A stretch of 64,000 nt of DNA from Ambrosia x helenae (lineage: Eukaryota; Streptophyta; Magnoliopsida; Asterales; Asteraceae), in NCBI GenBank assembly GCA_030844895.1, contig CM061231.1, positions 33,365,149 through 33,429,148 on the forward strand. Reading direction: 5' to 3'. Positions within the stretch are counted from its first letter, which is position 1. The number at the start of each line of letters is the position of its first letter. Made by a program: the position numbers and the translations under genes. Positions 46,943 to 54,805 of the stretch are shown here, in pieces. A model generated the notes under the pieces. The model saw nothing but the letters and a program-made list of their open reading frames with translations, made no database searches and was not told the DNA's origin.

Positions 46943-49326
46943 TTTCCTTCACCCTCTTTTCCCCACTTCCACTCCCCACCATTTTTAAGCTTGAAAAATG
47001 GAGCTCACATGCTTCATGACACATCATACCTATCTTCCCCTTCCTCTTCTCATAGTCTTATAACATTATTTTTGGCAAGGTTATTGTTGGTCCTAGGAAC
47101 TTTAGTTTGGTTTAGGTCTCCAAAACTGTAAATCCGAGCATGCCTATGGGTCTATTCAGTAAAATTACCTTTTCCGTGTGGTTTTAATAACCATTGAAAA
47201 ATGAGATCTATCATTGACTAGAGTAGGGGGTGGGCGGAAGAGTGGCGTTGCCTAATGGTTGATTCAGCCTTGCCTATGGGTCTCTCTATTCAGTAAAATT
47301 ACATTTTTCGTGTGGTTCTAAGATCATGCGTAGTGGGGGGCTTTATATATAAAGCCTCCTTTCCTGATTGGTCCACGTGACTGCTGAGTCAGCGTGAAGA
47401 GAGAAACTGAAAAAGGGGTGTAGTGGTGGGACTTTATTTATAAAGCCCCTATTAATATTTTATTATATCTTTTAAATTAAAAAAATAAAAAAAATAATAA
47501 AGAGAGAGAGAGAGTATTAGGTGGCATCATTTGATTGGTGGGGGGAGTTTGTATCAGGCGTTATATCTATCACGCCAAAACCATTTTTTGAAAAATAAAG
47601 CCCCCCCCCCGTTTTGGTGTTTGGGGCTTTATTTTCATATATAGCGCCCCTTCTTTGGTCCACTACACCCGGTCTAATAACCATGAAAAATGAGATCTAT
47701 CGTTGCATCACCGAGCCCACCCCACCGTTTTCAGGTCGCTGCTACCATTGTTTTTTCGCTTTTACTCAATTTCACTTACAAATTAGACCCACCCTAATAC
47801 TCCCTTAATCGGTTTTAGATCCACAAAATACCAAACTCATGTACAGGTGGACTCTGTTTTTAATTATTATTTCTTTTGGCTATTTATTGTGTTTTTTCTT
47901 TTAATTATTTTAGTTAAGTAAATGGTAAAAGACGAATGGTTCTCTTGTCTTGTGTCTTAGGCTTAACTCAAAAACAATCAAGATTTGTCATAAATTAAAG
48001 ATAAAACCTATTAAAAAAGAAAATAAAGGATGGAAAGTCATTTATTAATTTCAAAAATGAAACAAGAAAGTTGAATGTAGAACAATTGAACAAAATTGTA
48101 AGAATCATGCTAAAAGTTGCAAGTAACAAATTTTATTACCTTACTTGAATTTGTTGTAAGGCCATGGGGTATATTCTAACCATCTTTAACTCCACCTAGA
48201 TTCCACATCCTTCATTTTGTCTCTTTTCACACTAGCTCACTTCAAGGAAATGATTTAACGCCCCTTAACTCTATCTCATCCCTTAACTTTCTCTCTTTTA
48301 AGTCATGTTAACATGTTAACTTAGTGTCAATTTAATGCTCCTTAACATGGGAAGGGAGTGGTGCACAATAAAAGTTAACATGCCACGTCACCGTTAACAC
48401 TCTTGGTGTGAAGGTATACGCTATGGCCTAATGTAATAAGAATGAATGTAGAACCAAATTGCATGATGTTGTAAATTCAATTAAGCTACTACTTGTGAAA
48501 TATAACATAATTATTATTACGTTAATACAATCTTACTATAGCGTAAATACTATTTTTGGACTCATTACATGTGATTTTTTCATTCATTTCGTGCAGGTAT
48601 CATAACTTTACTATAAGGATTGTTAAATTAAGCACAAATTGATAAAATAAAAGCTTTGCAATTATATTTTAGACTAGGAGAATATATATTAGCAAAATTG
48701 TGAATAAAATCTCAAATGGGCATAATAATGTATATCATTGAACTGAAATTAACATTAAAGTAAATAATCGGTCAGCTTAAACTTAAAACAAAAAATTGGT
48801 GCAAGTGAGTAACTATTAAACGACTAATTTCACCTAATTTCTTATTCGTATTAAATAGTGAAAATACAACAACCTTAAATTGTCATAAAGGAATATGCCA
48901 CTTGTATTTATATATGTATATATTTTTTAATTAGTCAAGAAAAAGTTTATATACAAATTTTAATTATAATCAATCAATTATAGAAAACAAAATTATAGAA
49001 ACAACCATAATTATTTTATTTTTTATTTTTATGAATAGTTGTTTTAATAAACTTATTAATACATTCAACTTATATTAATAAGTTACATGAATGTAAAAGG
49101 GAAATTTGAAGTTGATTGGAAAGATCGAAAAACAATACCAGCATCACTTTTATTTTTATGTATATAATGGACCGATGCAAATATATATGAGCATACCTTC
49201 GAATGAATTGCACTCAAGAAAGTCACGAACAGATGCTAGATAGTCTTGCTTGTGGTCGATAACCATAACTTTAATTTCATTGGTTAACACTGATGTTTCA
49301 TGCATGTTGCTACAACCACTATTCAT
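31166..49326 (-). CDS. Pseudo-receiver plus GARP-domain regulator (type-B ARR-like), six exons, 332 aa
   Basis: The predicted minus-strand exons are 49326-49197, 42940-42791, 42670-42404, 42309-42233, 31653-31309 and 31195-31166. All have GT...AG introns with compatible phases and total 999 nt. Residues about 18-125 read as a receiver domain (IKVMVIDHKQDYL, VVTCVHQAGVALSML, FDLLLIASDMTEVD). The acidic pair is reduced, the phospho-acceptor Asp position reads Ala (DLLLIA) and the usual KP lysine is absent (NMPL), so phosphorelay is unlikely. Residues about 156-213 form a GARP/Myb-like DNA-binding domain (KKRVRVEWTEEIHSRFIKAV, LDAMGVPGLTRLQVASHLQ), with SHLQKCR in place of the usual SHLQKYR. The C-terminal part is Asn/Ser-rich with no domain. 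Family members are nuclear cytokinin-response regulators; here the role is unknown. Introns 1 and 4 are 6.3 and 10.6 kb and full of transposons. The last 9-residue exon is the least certain. The gene may be a decaying paralogue. Confidence 0.75.
31735..32081 (+). repeat. Copia-type LTR, plus strand, in GARP intron 4
   Basis: It starts TGTTGGGTTAATC and ends TGAAACCAACA, so the termini are 6-bp inverted repeats (TGTTGG/CCAACA). It is 347 bp, with an internal TATAAATA near 31953. It is followed by TGGTATCAGAGCC, so it is a 5' LTR. It lies only about 80 bp from the 3' splice site of exon 5. No gag or pol follows on this strand. Confidence 0.82.
32084..32096 (+). promoter_or_regulatory. Primer-binding site of the plus-strand copia LTR
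   Basis: TGGTATCAGAGCC lies two bases after the LTR end and matches initiator tRNA-Met. About 120 bp of non-coding leader follows before the direct repeats at 32218. Confidence 0.9.
32218..32472. repeat. 40-bp direct repeat pair after the copia leader
   Basis: TGAATGATGATGATTCTTTG, continuing TGAATCTTAAAGCAAAAGTG, occurs at about 32218 and again at about 32425. AAGTGGGTCGGT also recurs. The copies are about 208 bp apart and suggest a small tandem duplication or a template switch. No gene is supported here. Confidence 0.7.
32580..35830 (-). pseudogene. Ty1/copia gag-pol remnant in GARP intron 4
   Basis: Reading leftwards on the minus strand, the Gag N-terminus starts near 35830 (ITTLTGDNFVSWKDSLML). 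A 403-bp MITE interrupts gag. The rest of Gag (AQDYLASVEDQFRGTSKAHA) has a CCHC knuckle (CKFCKKERHKQKDC) near 34690. A degenerate protease follows (WWFDSG), then the integrase zinc finger (WHQRLGHIS...CVKC) and core (HTDISGP, FINDYSHY) near 34300-33790, the integrase C-terminal part (MLANSGLPSFLLTEAL) and the first half of RT (WVFKIKLDLNGNVERYKARL, METFSPV-like block). Many frame changes and stops are present. It stops abruptly near 32580 after a short internal duplication of the DVKTAFLNGDL block. Domain order (INT before RT) identifies Ty1/copia. Its LTR and primer site are at 38416-41953. Confidence 0.85.
35215..35617. mobile_element. GC-motif hAT-like MITE inside the copia gag
   Basis: Inverted ends are CTTGGTTTTAAAAAGCGCG on both sides, a 19-base match. 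Subterminal GCGCCTCGCGC / AAAGCGCAAAA motifs repeat throughout. The flanking 8-bp repeats ATGCAAAT (35207-35214) and ATGCTAAT (35618-35625) differ at one base and fit the hAT superfamily. The copia gag frame is split exactly between these flanks, which confirms an insertion. It is 403 bp and non-coding. Confidence 0.85.
36050..36845 (-). mobile_element. Cassandra-like TRIM with 5S rRNA-derived LTRs and an extra inverted LTR
   Basis: On the minus strand a 282-bp 3' LTR (36331-36050), an 83-bp internal region (36414-36332) and a truncated 5' LTR (36415-36634) are recognisable. The primer site TGGTATCAGAGCC lies next to the 5' LTR, and a polypurine tract (AACAGGGGGTGAA) next to the 3' LTR. LTRs start TGTGACACCCC and end CCGGGTGTTACA. 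They contain sequence like the 3' part of 5S rRNA (AGTTAAGCGTGCT, GGATGGGTGACCTCCTGGGA). This combination is the hallmark of Cassandra elements. A third, partial LTR lies in the opposite orientation at about 36635-36845 and forms a palindrome with its neighbour. It encodes no protein. Confidence 0.88.
36688..36760 (+). other. 5S rRNA-like segment in the inverted Cassandra LTR
   Basis: The run AACTCCACAGTTAAGCGTGC, then a GGTGGGAGCAGCATCAGG stretch and GATGGGTGACCTCCTGGGAA, corresponds to the box A to box C internal control region of plant 5S rRNA. The 5' third of 5S is missing and substitutions are present, so it is not a 5S gene. It may still carry a weak pol III promoter. Confidence 0.75.
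36846..37060. repeat. Three dispersed copies of CATCACCTTTGGGCAGAAGTGA
   Basis: Variants of CACCTTTGGGCAGAAGTGA occur near 36849, 36922 and 37013. They are separated by stretches that share AAATTATGTGAACTGAGC-like and TTAAGCAAG-like sequence. They lie in what would be the copia leader between the primer site and gag. Confidence 0.6.
37120..37745. repeat. Degenerate GAGTTCTCGAA minisatellite
   Basis: About 30 imperfect units of roughly 18-22 bp, each with a GTTCTCGAA core and an ATGAGTTCTCGAATGTCATA form at its most regular, run head to tail. The array lies in the leader of the minus-strand copia element. No open frame is preserved. Confidence 0.75.
38416..38427 (-). promoter_or_regulatory. 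Primer-binding site of the minus-strand copia element
   Basis: On the minus strand TGGTATCAGAGC follows the LTR end by two bases. It sets the orientation of the copia element, whose gag is 2.6 kb further left. Confidence 0.88.
38550..39110 (-). repeat. 3' LTR of the non-autonomous element
   Basis: This is the 561-bp LTR copy at the left. It lacks about 60 bp present in the right copy (around 40740-40800), which is a GTTCGACC-rich repeat unit. It also lacks the hAT insertion, and so preserves the empty target TTTATTCGA at 38981-38989. Confidence 0.88.
40404..40416 (-). promoter_or_regulatory. Primer-binding site of the non-autonomous LTR element
   Basis: Minus-strand TGGTATCAGAGCC lies two bases from the end of the right-hand LTR, complementary to initiator tRNA-Met. 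Confidence 0.88.
40419..41671 (-). repeat. 5' LTR of the non-autonomous element, carrying a hAT MITE
   Basis: After removing the 624-bp MITE and one 8-bp duplication, this LTR is about 621 bp. It aligns along its length with the 38550-39110 copy. It is followed by the ATCGG target duplication. Confidence 0.88.
40919..41542. mobile_element. hAT MITE (TAGGGCTGTAAACGAAC ends)
   Basis: Inverted ends are TAGGGCTGTAAACGAACC and, on the right in reverse complement, TAGGGCTGTAAACAAACC. The 8-bp duplications CTATTCGA (40911-40918 and 41543-41550) are perfect, as in the hAT superfamily. The sister LTR has the same site unoccupied. The interior is rich in GAACAAACGAACA motifs. It is 624 bp and non-coding. 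Confidence 0.93.
43203..43560 (-). mobile_element. tRNA-derived SINE interrupted by a MITE
   Basis: On the minus strand a box-A-like TGGTGGTCCAATGAGAAGG near the head is followed, after removal of the inserted MITE, by a box-B-like TTGGGTTCAAGTCTC. A tail TTAGTCGTTCAAAAAAAA ends it. The layout and tail match the second SINE at 52612. It lies in intron 1 of the GARP gene. Confidence 0.6.
43274..43508. mobile_element. MITE inside the SINE
   Basis: The ends are CTCTGTTTCAGAGTTTCATT and, in reverse complement, CTCTGTCCATAGTTTCATT. The 8-bp flanks are AGTTAACG and AGTTAGTG (6 of 8 equal), compatible with an aged hAT duplication. The interior is pyrimidine-rich (TTCCTTCC) and non-coding. Confidence 0.6.
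43588..43992. mobile_element. MITE with GGTATGTTTGGCAA ends
   Basis: The left end GGTATGTTTGGCAAGG is matched by the right end in reverse complement (GGGTATGTTTGGCAAAAC). The subterminal regions are full of AGCTTTTAAGAGCTT / AAAAGCT motifs. The flanks CTACTATA and ATAGTATA match at 6 of 8 positions. It is 405 bp and non-coding. Confidence 0.65.
45030..46471 (+). repeat. Gypsy LTR-like fragment inside the PIF/Harbinger element
   Basis: The right end AATTTGAGGGTGTGACA and the internal GTGAACTCACCGACTTTATG match the right part of the old gypsy LTR (17643-22457). The left end was not located, so the start is approximate. It is probably a solo LTR or fragment. It cuts the Myb-like ORF of its host. 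Confidence 0.5.
46472..46522 (-). pseudogene. Stub of a PIF/Harbinger Myb-like accessory protein
   Basis: From an ATG at 46522 the frame reads MKMTRWTSEEEIALV and is then cut by the LTR-like insertion. The motif RWT-EEE-AL is the start of the SANT/Myb-like DNA-binding protein encoded next to the transposase in PIF/Harbinger elements. Only about 17 codons survive. Confidence 0.5.
46893..46942. repeat. (TAA)n microsatellite
   Basis: About 16 TAA units directly follow the PIF/Harbinger right end, probably expanded from the TAA target site. Confidence 0.85.
47322..47674. mobile_element. Tourist-like MITE 1 with TAA duplication
   Basis: The ends are GATCATGCGTAGTGGGGGGC and, in reverse complement, GACCGGGTGTAGTGGACC. 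TAA flanks both sides (47319-47321, 47675-47677). A tandem copy of the target region about 150 bp to the left is uninterrupted, which confirms the duplication. It is 353 bp, with inner GGGGCTTTATTT palindromes. Confidence 0.8.
48160..48428. mobile_element. Tourist-like MITE 2 with TAA duplication
   Basis: The ends are GGCCATGGGGTATATTC and, in reverse complement, GGCCATAGCGTATACC, flanked by TAA at 48157-48159 and 48429-48431. It is 269 bp and non-coding. Subterminal TTAACATG motifs repeat. Confidence 0.78.
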
Positions 49327-49397
49327 ATTGTATGTGTTTTAGAGAGATTGATAAAATATAAGAATGGAATTAGTGAAATTCACCAACCTATCAAGGA

Positions 49398-49405
49398 TAT
49401 TTATA
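49398..49405 (-). promoter_or_regulatory. TATA box upstream of the GARP gene
   Basis: Minus-strand TATAAATA lies about 72 bp upstream of the chosen ATG at 49326. That spacing leaves room for a short 5' UTR and supports the exon 1 start. Confidence 0.5.
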
Positions 49406-50661
49406 CTCATGGAATATACATTAGCTATTTGTCATTTTCATATTAATGGTAATGATAATGGTAATGGTGTATTACAACGACTCCTGAACATTAATGCAAA
49501 CACATTTCAAAAGAGGGAAGAAAATGAGAGAAAAGATGACACACTCAGCGCGGTTAGTGTGGAGACTTTAGTGTGACATGGTCACAAAATAAATTATAAT
49601 GCCAACAAGAATTTCCAATTTTGAAACAAAGGGGTTGGATACTACGTGTTCGATTTTAAATTTTAGAAAGAAGCGGAAGAGTTGATACGTGTTAGATCTA
49701 GGATTTTATTAAACGAGTTTACGCCACCAAGCGCGTTGCAGCGGGTCGTTGATTATGAATGTGTTTAGTATTGTTATATGATATGCGAAGATTTCTAAAA
49801 TCTATTTGGTTGTTTTTCGAATCGTGAATTAATTGGTATTCACGATTTGAACAAGAATGGTAGGGGTTCGCATGGAGCTAGACAATTGGCGAAGTTTGTT
49901 AATGGTTATCATATATGTAAATTATGTGGTTTTGGGTAAGTTAAAAATGTTAAAAGGGTCGGACTATTCAACTTTTATAAGATAGGAAATAAATAGACGG
50001 GTAAATTGAGTGGAGAAGAAGGAGCGGGTGAGATTGGAGAAGAAAAATGGTACCGACTCATGACTATACCATCGACTATGGCGTTTCAGTGTTATGTGAG
50101 AGGTCGTATCGGCTACCGAGAAGGCGACGATTGACGTAACAAAACGATTACCTCGCTTGATTACCTAATTGGATGGCTGTTACCAATCGTCGGAGTTTTC
50201 ACACCGATTCAAATTCCTTGAAAAATAAAATTAATATATTTTGTTATTATTTAAAAATTTTAAATTCTGTTTTTTCCTTACAAAAATTGTCAAAAATAAT
50301 CTAAAAAATGGTTTATTGGACGGACCTGTTTATGGATGTTGATTTCGGATTCAATATGCTTCAGAATTTTGATGAGCAAAATAGGGGAAATTTTAATTGA
50401 TGTGTTCTTCGTTTTTAAATCTTAAATAAATAGGTTAAAATTAATTAAACGTAATAAATCGTAAGTAAACTTGTTTTTTTTATGGATAGAAAATATATAG
50501 TTTGTGAAACGGTGCCAATGGATGGGTAAAGGGTCGTGACTATTGAAAGAGATTCATGTTAAATTGTGAAAATGTGGGTATTGGACAAGAGAAATGTTGT
50601 TATGATTAGAGGTAACCCAAGTTGCAAATTGTATAGTTTGTGAAACCGTGACAATGGATAT
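49406..50661. other. Upstream region of the GARP gene, no further gene seen
   Basis: About 1.25 kb of AT-rich sequence separates the GARP promoter from the GGT repeat. A short motif (TAGTTTGTGAAAC-GTG-CAATGGAT) occurs twice, near 50500 and 50634. I found no coding frame with a domain. Confidence 0.45.
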
Positions 50662-51036
50662 AATAGTAGTAGTAGTAGTGGTGGTGGTGGTGGTGGTGGT
50701 GGTGGTGGTGGTGGTGGTGGTGGTGGTGGTGGTGGTGGTGGTGGTAGTGGTAGTAGTAGTAGTAGTGGTGGTGGTGGTGGTGGTGGTAGTGGTGGTGGTA
50801 GTGGTGGTGGTAGTGGTAGTAGTGGTAGTAGTGGTGGTAGTGGTAGTAGTGGTGGTAGTGGTAGTAGTGGTGGTAGTAGTGATGGTAGTAGTAGTAGTAG
50901 TGGTGGTGGTGGTGGTGGTGGTGGTGGTGGTGGTGGTGGCGGTGGTAGTGGTGGTGGTGGTAGTGGTGGTGGTAGTTGTAGTCGTGGTAGTAGTCGTGGT
51001 AGGCGTAGCGGTAGCGGTAGCGGTAGGGGTAGCGGT
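50662..51036. repeat. Long (GGT/AGT)n trinucleotide repeat, block 1
   Basis: About 375 bp consists almost only of GGT and AGT triplets, drifting to CGT and AGC at the right end. It is open in all three forward and all three reverse phases, so predicted poly-Val, poly-Thr or poly-Pro peptides are artefacts. Confidence 0.92.
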
Positions 51037-51153
51037 ACGGCTCGCACAAAGACTCCTAAATTCATCCCGAGCCTTTTCTTCCACCTCTCCTCTCCAATCA
51101 GAGTCCCTTCTTTTACCAGGTATTTATTCTACATCCATTTCAGGTCACAGGTA

Positions 51154-51404
51154 GTCGTGGTAGTCGTGGTGGTCGTGGTGGTCGTGGTGGTAGTAGTAGT
51201 CGTAGTAGTGGTAGTGGTAGTAGTAGTGGTAGTAGTAGTGGTAGTAGGTAGTAGTAGTAGGTAGTAGTGGTGGTAGTAGTGGTGGTAGTAGTGGTGGTAG
51301 TAGTGGTAGTAGTGGTGGTAGTCGTGGTAGTCGTGGTAGTCGCCGCAGCAGCAGGAGCAGGAGCAGTAGCAGTAGCAGTAGCAGTAGCAGTAGTAGTAGT
51401 AGGA
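51154..51404. repeat. (GGT/AGT/CGT)n trinucleotide repeat, block 2
   Basis: The second block is separated from block 1 by 117 bp of unique sequence (51037-51153). It ends in AGCAGGAGC and AGTAGC units. Confidence 0.9.
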
Positions 51405-51411
51405 AAAAAAA

Positions 51412-51493
51412 GGGTTGTCGTGAGTTTGGCTAGAAACTGTGATGGAAGCGGTTATTGTAACGATGGTGTTTTCGAGACCGTTAAGTATAGTAT

Positions 51494-51553
<60 letters not shown>

Positions 51554-52209
51554 GAGTTGTTTTTCTTAAAGAGAAACAAAGAATCCATGTGCATTTTATT
51601 CTACTAAAAACATATGCTAAGCATTCAGTCTCTCCCCCAACCCCCCGTATGTTGCAGCTTGTTTGTAAAATTGTACGGTGGTTGAAGGAGTTTTCGTATG
51701 TAAGCTGAGTGATTGGGTTTTAAAATGTGACGGTGAGGGTAATATAGGGTGTGAAAAGATGGCTAACGATGGGGAAACCTTGATTGAAGGAGACGTGTTG
51801 GTTCGTTATCAACTTCAATATAGGATGCGAAACGGTAGTTTTATGTTTTGTTGCTTCCATGTTGAATGTGTTATCCTTTGGGTGCCGATTCCATGTTGAA
51901 GTTTTACGTTTTATTTTGCTTGTGACAACGTGCTTATCCGTGAGTGTAGCGGTTTTGTGGTAAGTGAAAGAAAGTGGTGGCCGTGATTAACGGTGGTTAG
52001 AAAGAAAACGATGTGTGTTGGAGTTTGGACGGAAATTGGTGGTGGGAGCGGTTACGGTTTAGGCAATGGTGAATGTTTAGGAAACTATTAAGTGGTTATT
52101 TGGTGATTACGGCGGTAGGAAAGTAAAGGGATGTCGTGAGTTTGGACGGAAACTGTGGTGGAAAGGGTTATTGTAATGATGATGTTTTCGAAACCGTTAA
52201 GTTGCTATT

Positions 52210-52261
<52 letters not shown>

Positions 52262-52365
52262 TAGTTGTTTTTTTAAAAGACAAACAAAGAATTCATGTGT
52301 ATTTTATTCTACTAAAAACATATGCTAAACATTCAGTCTCTCCCCTAACCCCCCTCCTCTTTTCC
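51412..52365. repeat. Tandem duplication with (TAA)n tracts
   Basis: Segments 51412-51655 and 52125-52365 are clearly homologous (TGTCGTGAGTTTGG, then GTTATTGTAA, TTTTCGA-ACCGTTAAGT, TTTTATTCTACTAAAAACAT, CATTCAGTCTCTCCC). Each encloses a (TAA)n tract, at about 51498-51553 and 52207-52262. The unit is about 710 bp. Confidence 0.8.
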
Positions 52366-52611
52366 TCTTCACTGTCTAACCCTCTCATATCTCTTCCCCT
52401 CTCCCTCCCCTTCCTCTTTCTCATCTCTCCCTCTCCCCTCCTTCTCCGTTGGGAAGATAATAAAACGGTAGTTAATTTGTGTAATTTTTTAAAAAAATCT
52501 CGTATATAATAATTATAAACGTTTCAAAATTATGGCGGAAACATGAGATAGAAACAGAGTTTTTGTTTAAAATAAGGAGGATGCTACATGGCACACTGTA
52601 GGGGTTGATTT

Positions 52612-52748
52612 ATTATTATTTTTTTTAACGACTAATTTCCTCCCCAATTTTACTCCTCTTTTATTTCACCTTGTTTGCCTCATATGAGGCTTGAACTCCG
52701 AACCTCCGCTTTACAACTCAAACACCTTTACCACCACACCACAAAGTA
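52612..52748 (-). mobile_element. tRNA-derived SINE, minus strand
   Basis: On the minus strand a box-A-like TGGTGTGGTGGTAAAGGTG is followed by a box-B-like GGTTCGGAGTTCAAGCC, then a body and a TTAGTCGTTAAAAAAAATAA tail. It shares its tail with the SINE at 43203. It appears complete at about 137 bp. Confidence 0.65.
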
Positions 52749-53019
52749 TGATATAAATCTACATTGGAATATTAATATATAGAGATAATGATATCATTTT
52801 CGTTTTTTGATAGTATCATCCTATAAGTCTACATTTGTATTGGATTTAACACAAGAAGAAAAATATTTAACAAGATGAATATATATGAAACGACTTATTT
52901 AAAGGATCGAACTTAACATTTTAAATTCAATCATTTCTTAATGCACCTGAAATGCATTTTTTTTCATACATCAGGTAAGTATTTAACTGACAAATAACAT
53001 ATATCAATCAAGAAGATAA

Positions 53020-53508
53020 CTAGTATGGGGACTCGTTATTGTAGTTTCCAGGAGGATAGTAGCTGCAAATAACAAACCACCAACCATTGTTGACACATTG
53101 AACCCTAGCACAGCCAACTTGAACAGTCTTACGCCACACCACTTGAGTATAGTGCCTACATTCTTTTCCCGGAGCACACGTATTGGTATTATGATCATAA
53201 GATGCTTTTTCATCTACCCATAAATTCACAGCATCAGTACCCGTGAATTCACCACCACCTTCGGCAAGGTTCTCACCATACGGTCCACCCGAATGGACGA
53301 GATTGCAGTCCCCTACCCTCTGGTTTGCATAGCCCTCAGCGTAGGCGGCGAGATTTGCGTTCCAAACCAGGTTTTCAACACCCACTTCAGCACGTGCCGA
53401 GTTGTGAGCATTTAAGTAATCTTGTTCGGAGTTTTGTGCATGGGTATTGTGAAAAATAGCAAGAGTTATGAAGCAAATAAGTGCAAAGTGAAGTTTGAAT
53501 GAACCCAT
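53020..53508 (-). CDS. PR1: Pathogenesis-related protein 1 (PR-1), CAP superfamily
   Basis: This is an intact single-exon frame of 162 codons plus stop. A signal peptide (residues 1 to about 24, ending THAQ) directs secretion to the apoplast. The mature protein is one CAP domain: YLNAHNSARAEVGV near the start, GENLAEGGGEF, the signature HYTQVVWRKTVQVGCARV and CSYYPPGNY at the end. Six cysteines lie at the positions expected for PR-1 disulphides. Family members bind sterols and are induced by salicylic acid in pathogen defence. The last 11 residues (PPGNYNNESPY) follow CSYY and fit the CAPE-type peptide pattern. A TATA box lies about 70 bp upstream. It probably encodes a basic defence gene or one of a local cluster, but no second copy is in the window. 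Confidence 0.95.
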   Translation of the reverse strand: MGSFKLHFALICFITLAIFHNTHAQNSEQDYLNAHNSARAEVGVENLVWNANLAAYAEGYANQRVGDCNLVHSGGPYGENLAEGGGEFTGTDAVNLWVDEKASYDHNTNTCAPGKECRHYTQVVWRKTVQVGCARVQCVNNGWWFVICSYYPPGNYNNESPY

Positions 53509-53577
53509 GACTCTAGTGTCTTTTAGAAAAAAAAACTATTGGTGTTTAGGAATGGAGAGACATGAATCACCAATGCC

Positions 53578-53585
53578 TATTTATA
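53578..53585 (-). promoter_or_regulatory. TATA box of the PR-1 gene
   Basis: Minus-strand TATAAATA lies about 70 bp upstream of the PR-1 start codon at 53508, a standard plant promoter arrangement. Confidence 0.7.
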
Positions 53586-53873
53586 GAATGTGAAGGCTAC
53601 TCGAATGACTATTTCACATGTGCTAGGGCCAATATATAATTTAATCAAAGTACGCTATTTCGCTGATATTTACTATCCGGCCAAAATTCTTTTTCCATGG
53701 AATCAAGGAAATAATGTGGTATAAAATAATAGTAGATCAATTCTTATTTTTAAAGTTTCAACATCCCTACACATTGTAGGGGGTTGTGAAAAAAATATCT
53801 ATCCAAACGCATGTATAATTGAAGGGATAGGGAGTCTAATCCACGCGGACGTGGCATCCCTATCCCCGTCACA
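53586..53873. other. PR-1 upstream region
   Basis: The space between the PR-1 TATA box and the Tat-like LTR is under 300 bp. CCCTACACATTGTAGGG near 53764-53780 is a perfect short palindrome. No clear W-box cluster was noticed by eye. Confidence 0.4.
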
Positions 53874-54750
53874 TGAAGATCTGTGGAAGCATCCCCGCAG
53901 GATGAACCCCACGGAGAAGAGATGAGCCACAAAACAGCCTCACAGACTTCACTAGGGAAAAGCAGACGCGCGTCTACCAACGCGCGGACCATCTCACTTC
54001 ATAACATTCCCAGGTACGAGGTACGGAAGATCAAGGGTCAGAGAGATCCATTTGCAGGGGTTCACTGACATCACCAACCGGGTAGCGACGCGTGTCCGCA
54101 GTAGCCCAACAACCACTGACGTTCAACAGTGACGTGACTGGTTTCATGCTTCCACCATGCTGCCCCTACTGTGCTGACCAGGCATGCTTACCTGCTGTCA
54201 GGGGTCAAGTCAGACACCAGCAGGTAAGTCAACCATGCTGGTTCAGAACGACATACCGACGGCGGCCAGCCACAAGCTGCCACGTGTCCGCCCGGTGAGT
54301 CATCGTCAGTCACCGCTGACGTCAGCCACAGTAAACGTCATTTTTCTCGCCATTTCCAGGAACTAAAGGCAGGTGGGCCATGGCTAGGTCCAAGGAATGC
54401 AAGACTCTTCGTGGGCTTCTTATCAAGCCCACGACCTCCACTATAAATAGAAGACATCAACTCCTTTCTAGGGGATTCGAAAATACTCACTTGTAATATA
54501 GAGCTAGGTTTGCTTGTAATACTTTGAACTCTCCAAAGTAATAATACCATCGGCTCTTCACAGTGGACGTAGGTCTTGTTTGACCGAACCACTTACATCT
54601 TCGTGTTCTTACAGTTATCACACACACACTCACTCATATTGTACTCTCGGGTTAAACCAAAGGTTTGGGTAAAGGAACGTACCTGCAGTAACATAAGTAT
54701 ACACCACTCGGTGATTAGTAATAATCTCCGATATACTTATTGTTTCTTCA
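53874..54750 (+). repeat. 5' LTR of a Tat-like Ty3/gypsy element
   Basis: The proposed LTR starts TGAAGATCTG and ends GTTTCTTCA, with 6-bp inverted termini (TGAAGA/TCTTCA). It has a TATAAATA at 54442-54449. The right end is fixed by the primer site; the left end is inferred from the inverted termini because no 3' LTR is present for comparison. Confidence 0.6.
54442..54449 (+). promoter_or_regulatory. TATA box of the Tat-like LTR
   Basis: TATAAATA lies in a CCACTATAAATAGAAG context about 300 bp before the LTR end, as expected for the U3 promoter. Confidence 0.6.
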
Positions 54751-54751
54751 T

Positions 54752-54768
54752 TGGTGCCATTCCGTCGG
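54752..54768 (+). promoter_or_regulatory. Primer-binding site of the Tat-like element
   Basis: TGGTGCCATTCCGTCGG follows the LTR end by one base. It is of the TGGCGCC type used by Tat/Ogre-like gypsy elements rather than the methionine type. The exact tRNA was not determined. Confidence 0.6.
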
Positions 54769-54805
54769 TTAGAACAATATTTTCTCTTCATCTTTTAACC
54801 CACCC

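Noticed and set aside
50554..51154. Frames for poly-Val, poly-Thr, poly-Pro, poly-Tyr/His
   Set aside because: These are pure trinucleotide-repeat artefacts open in all six frames.
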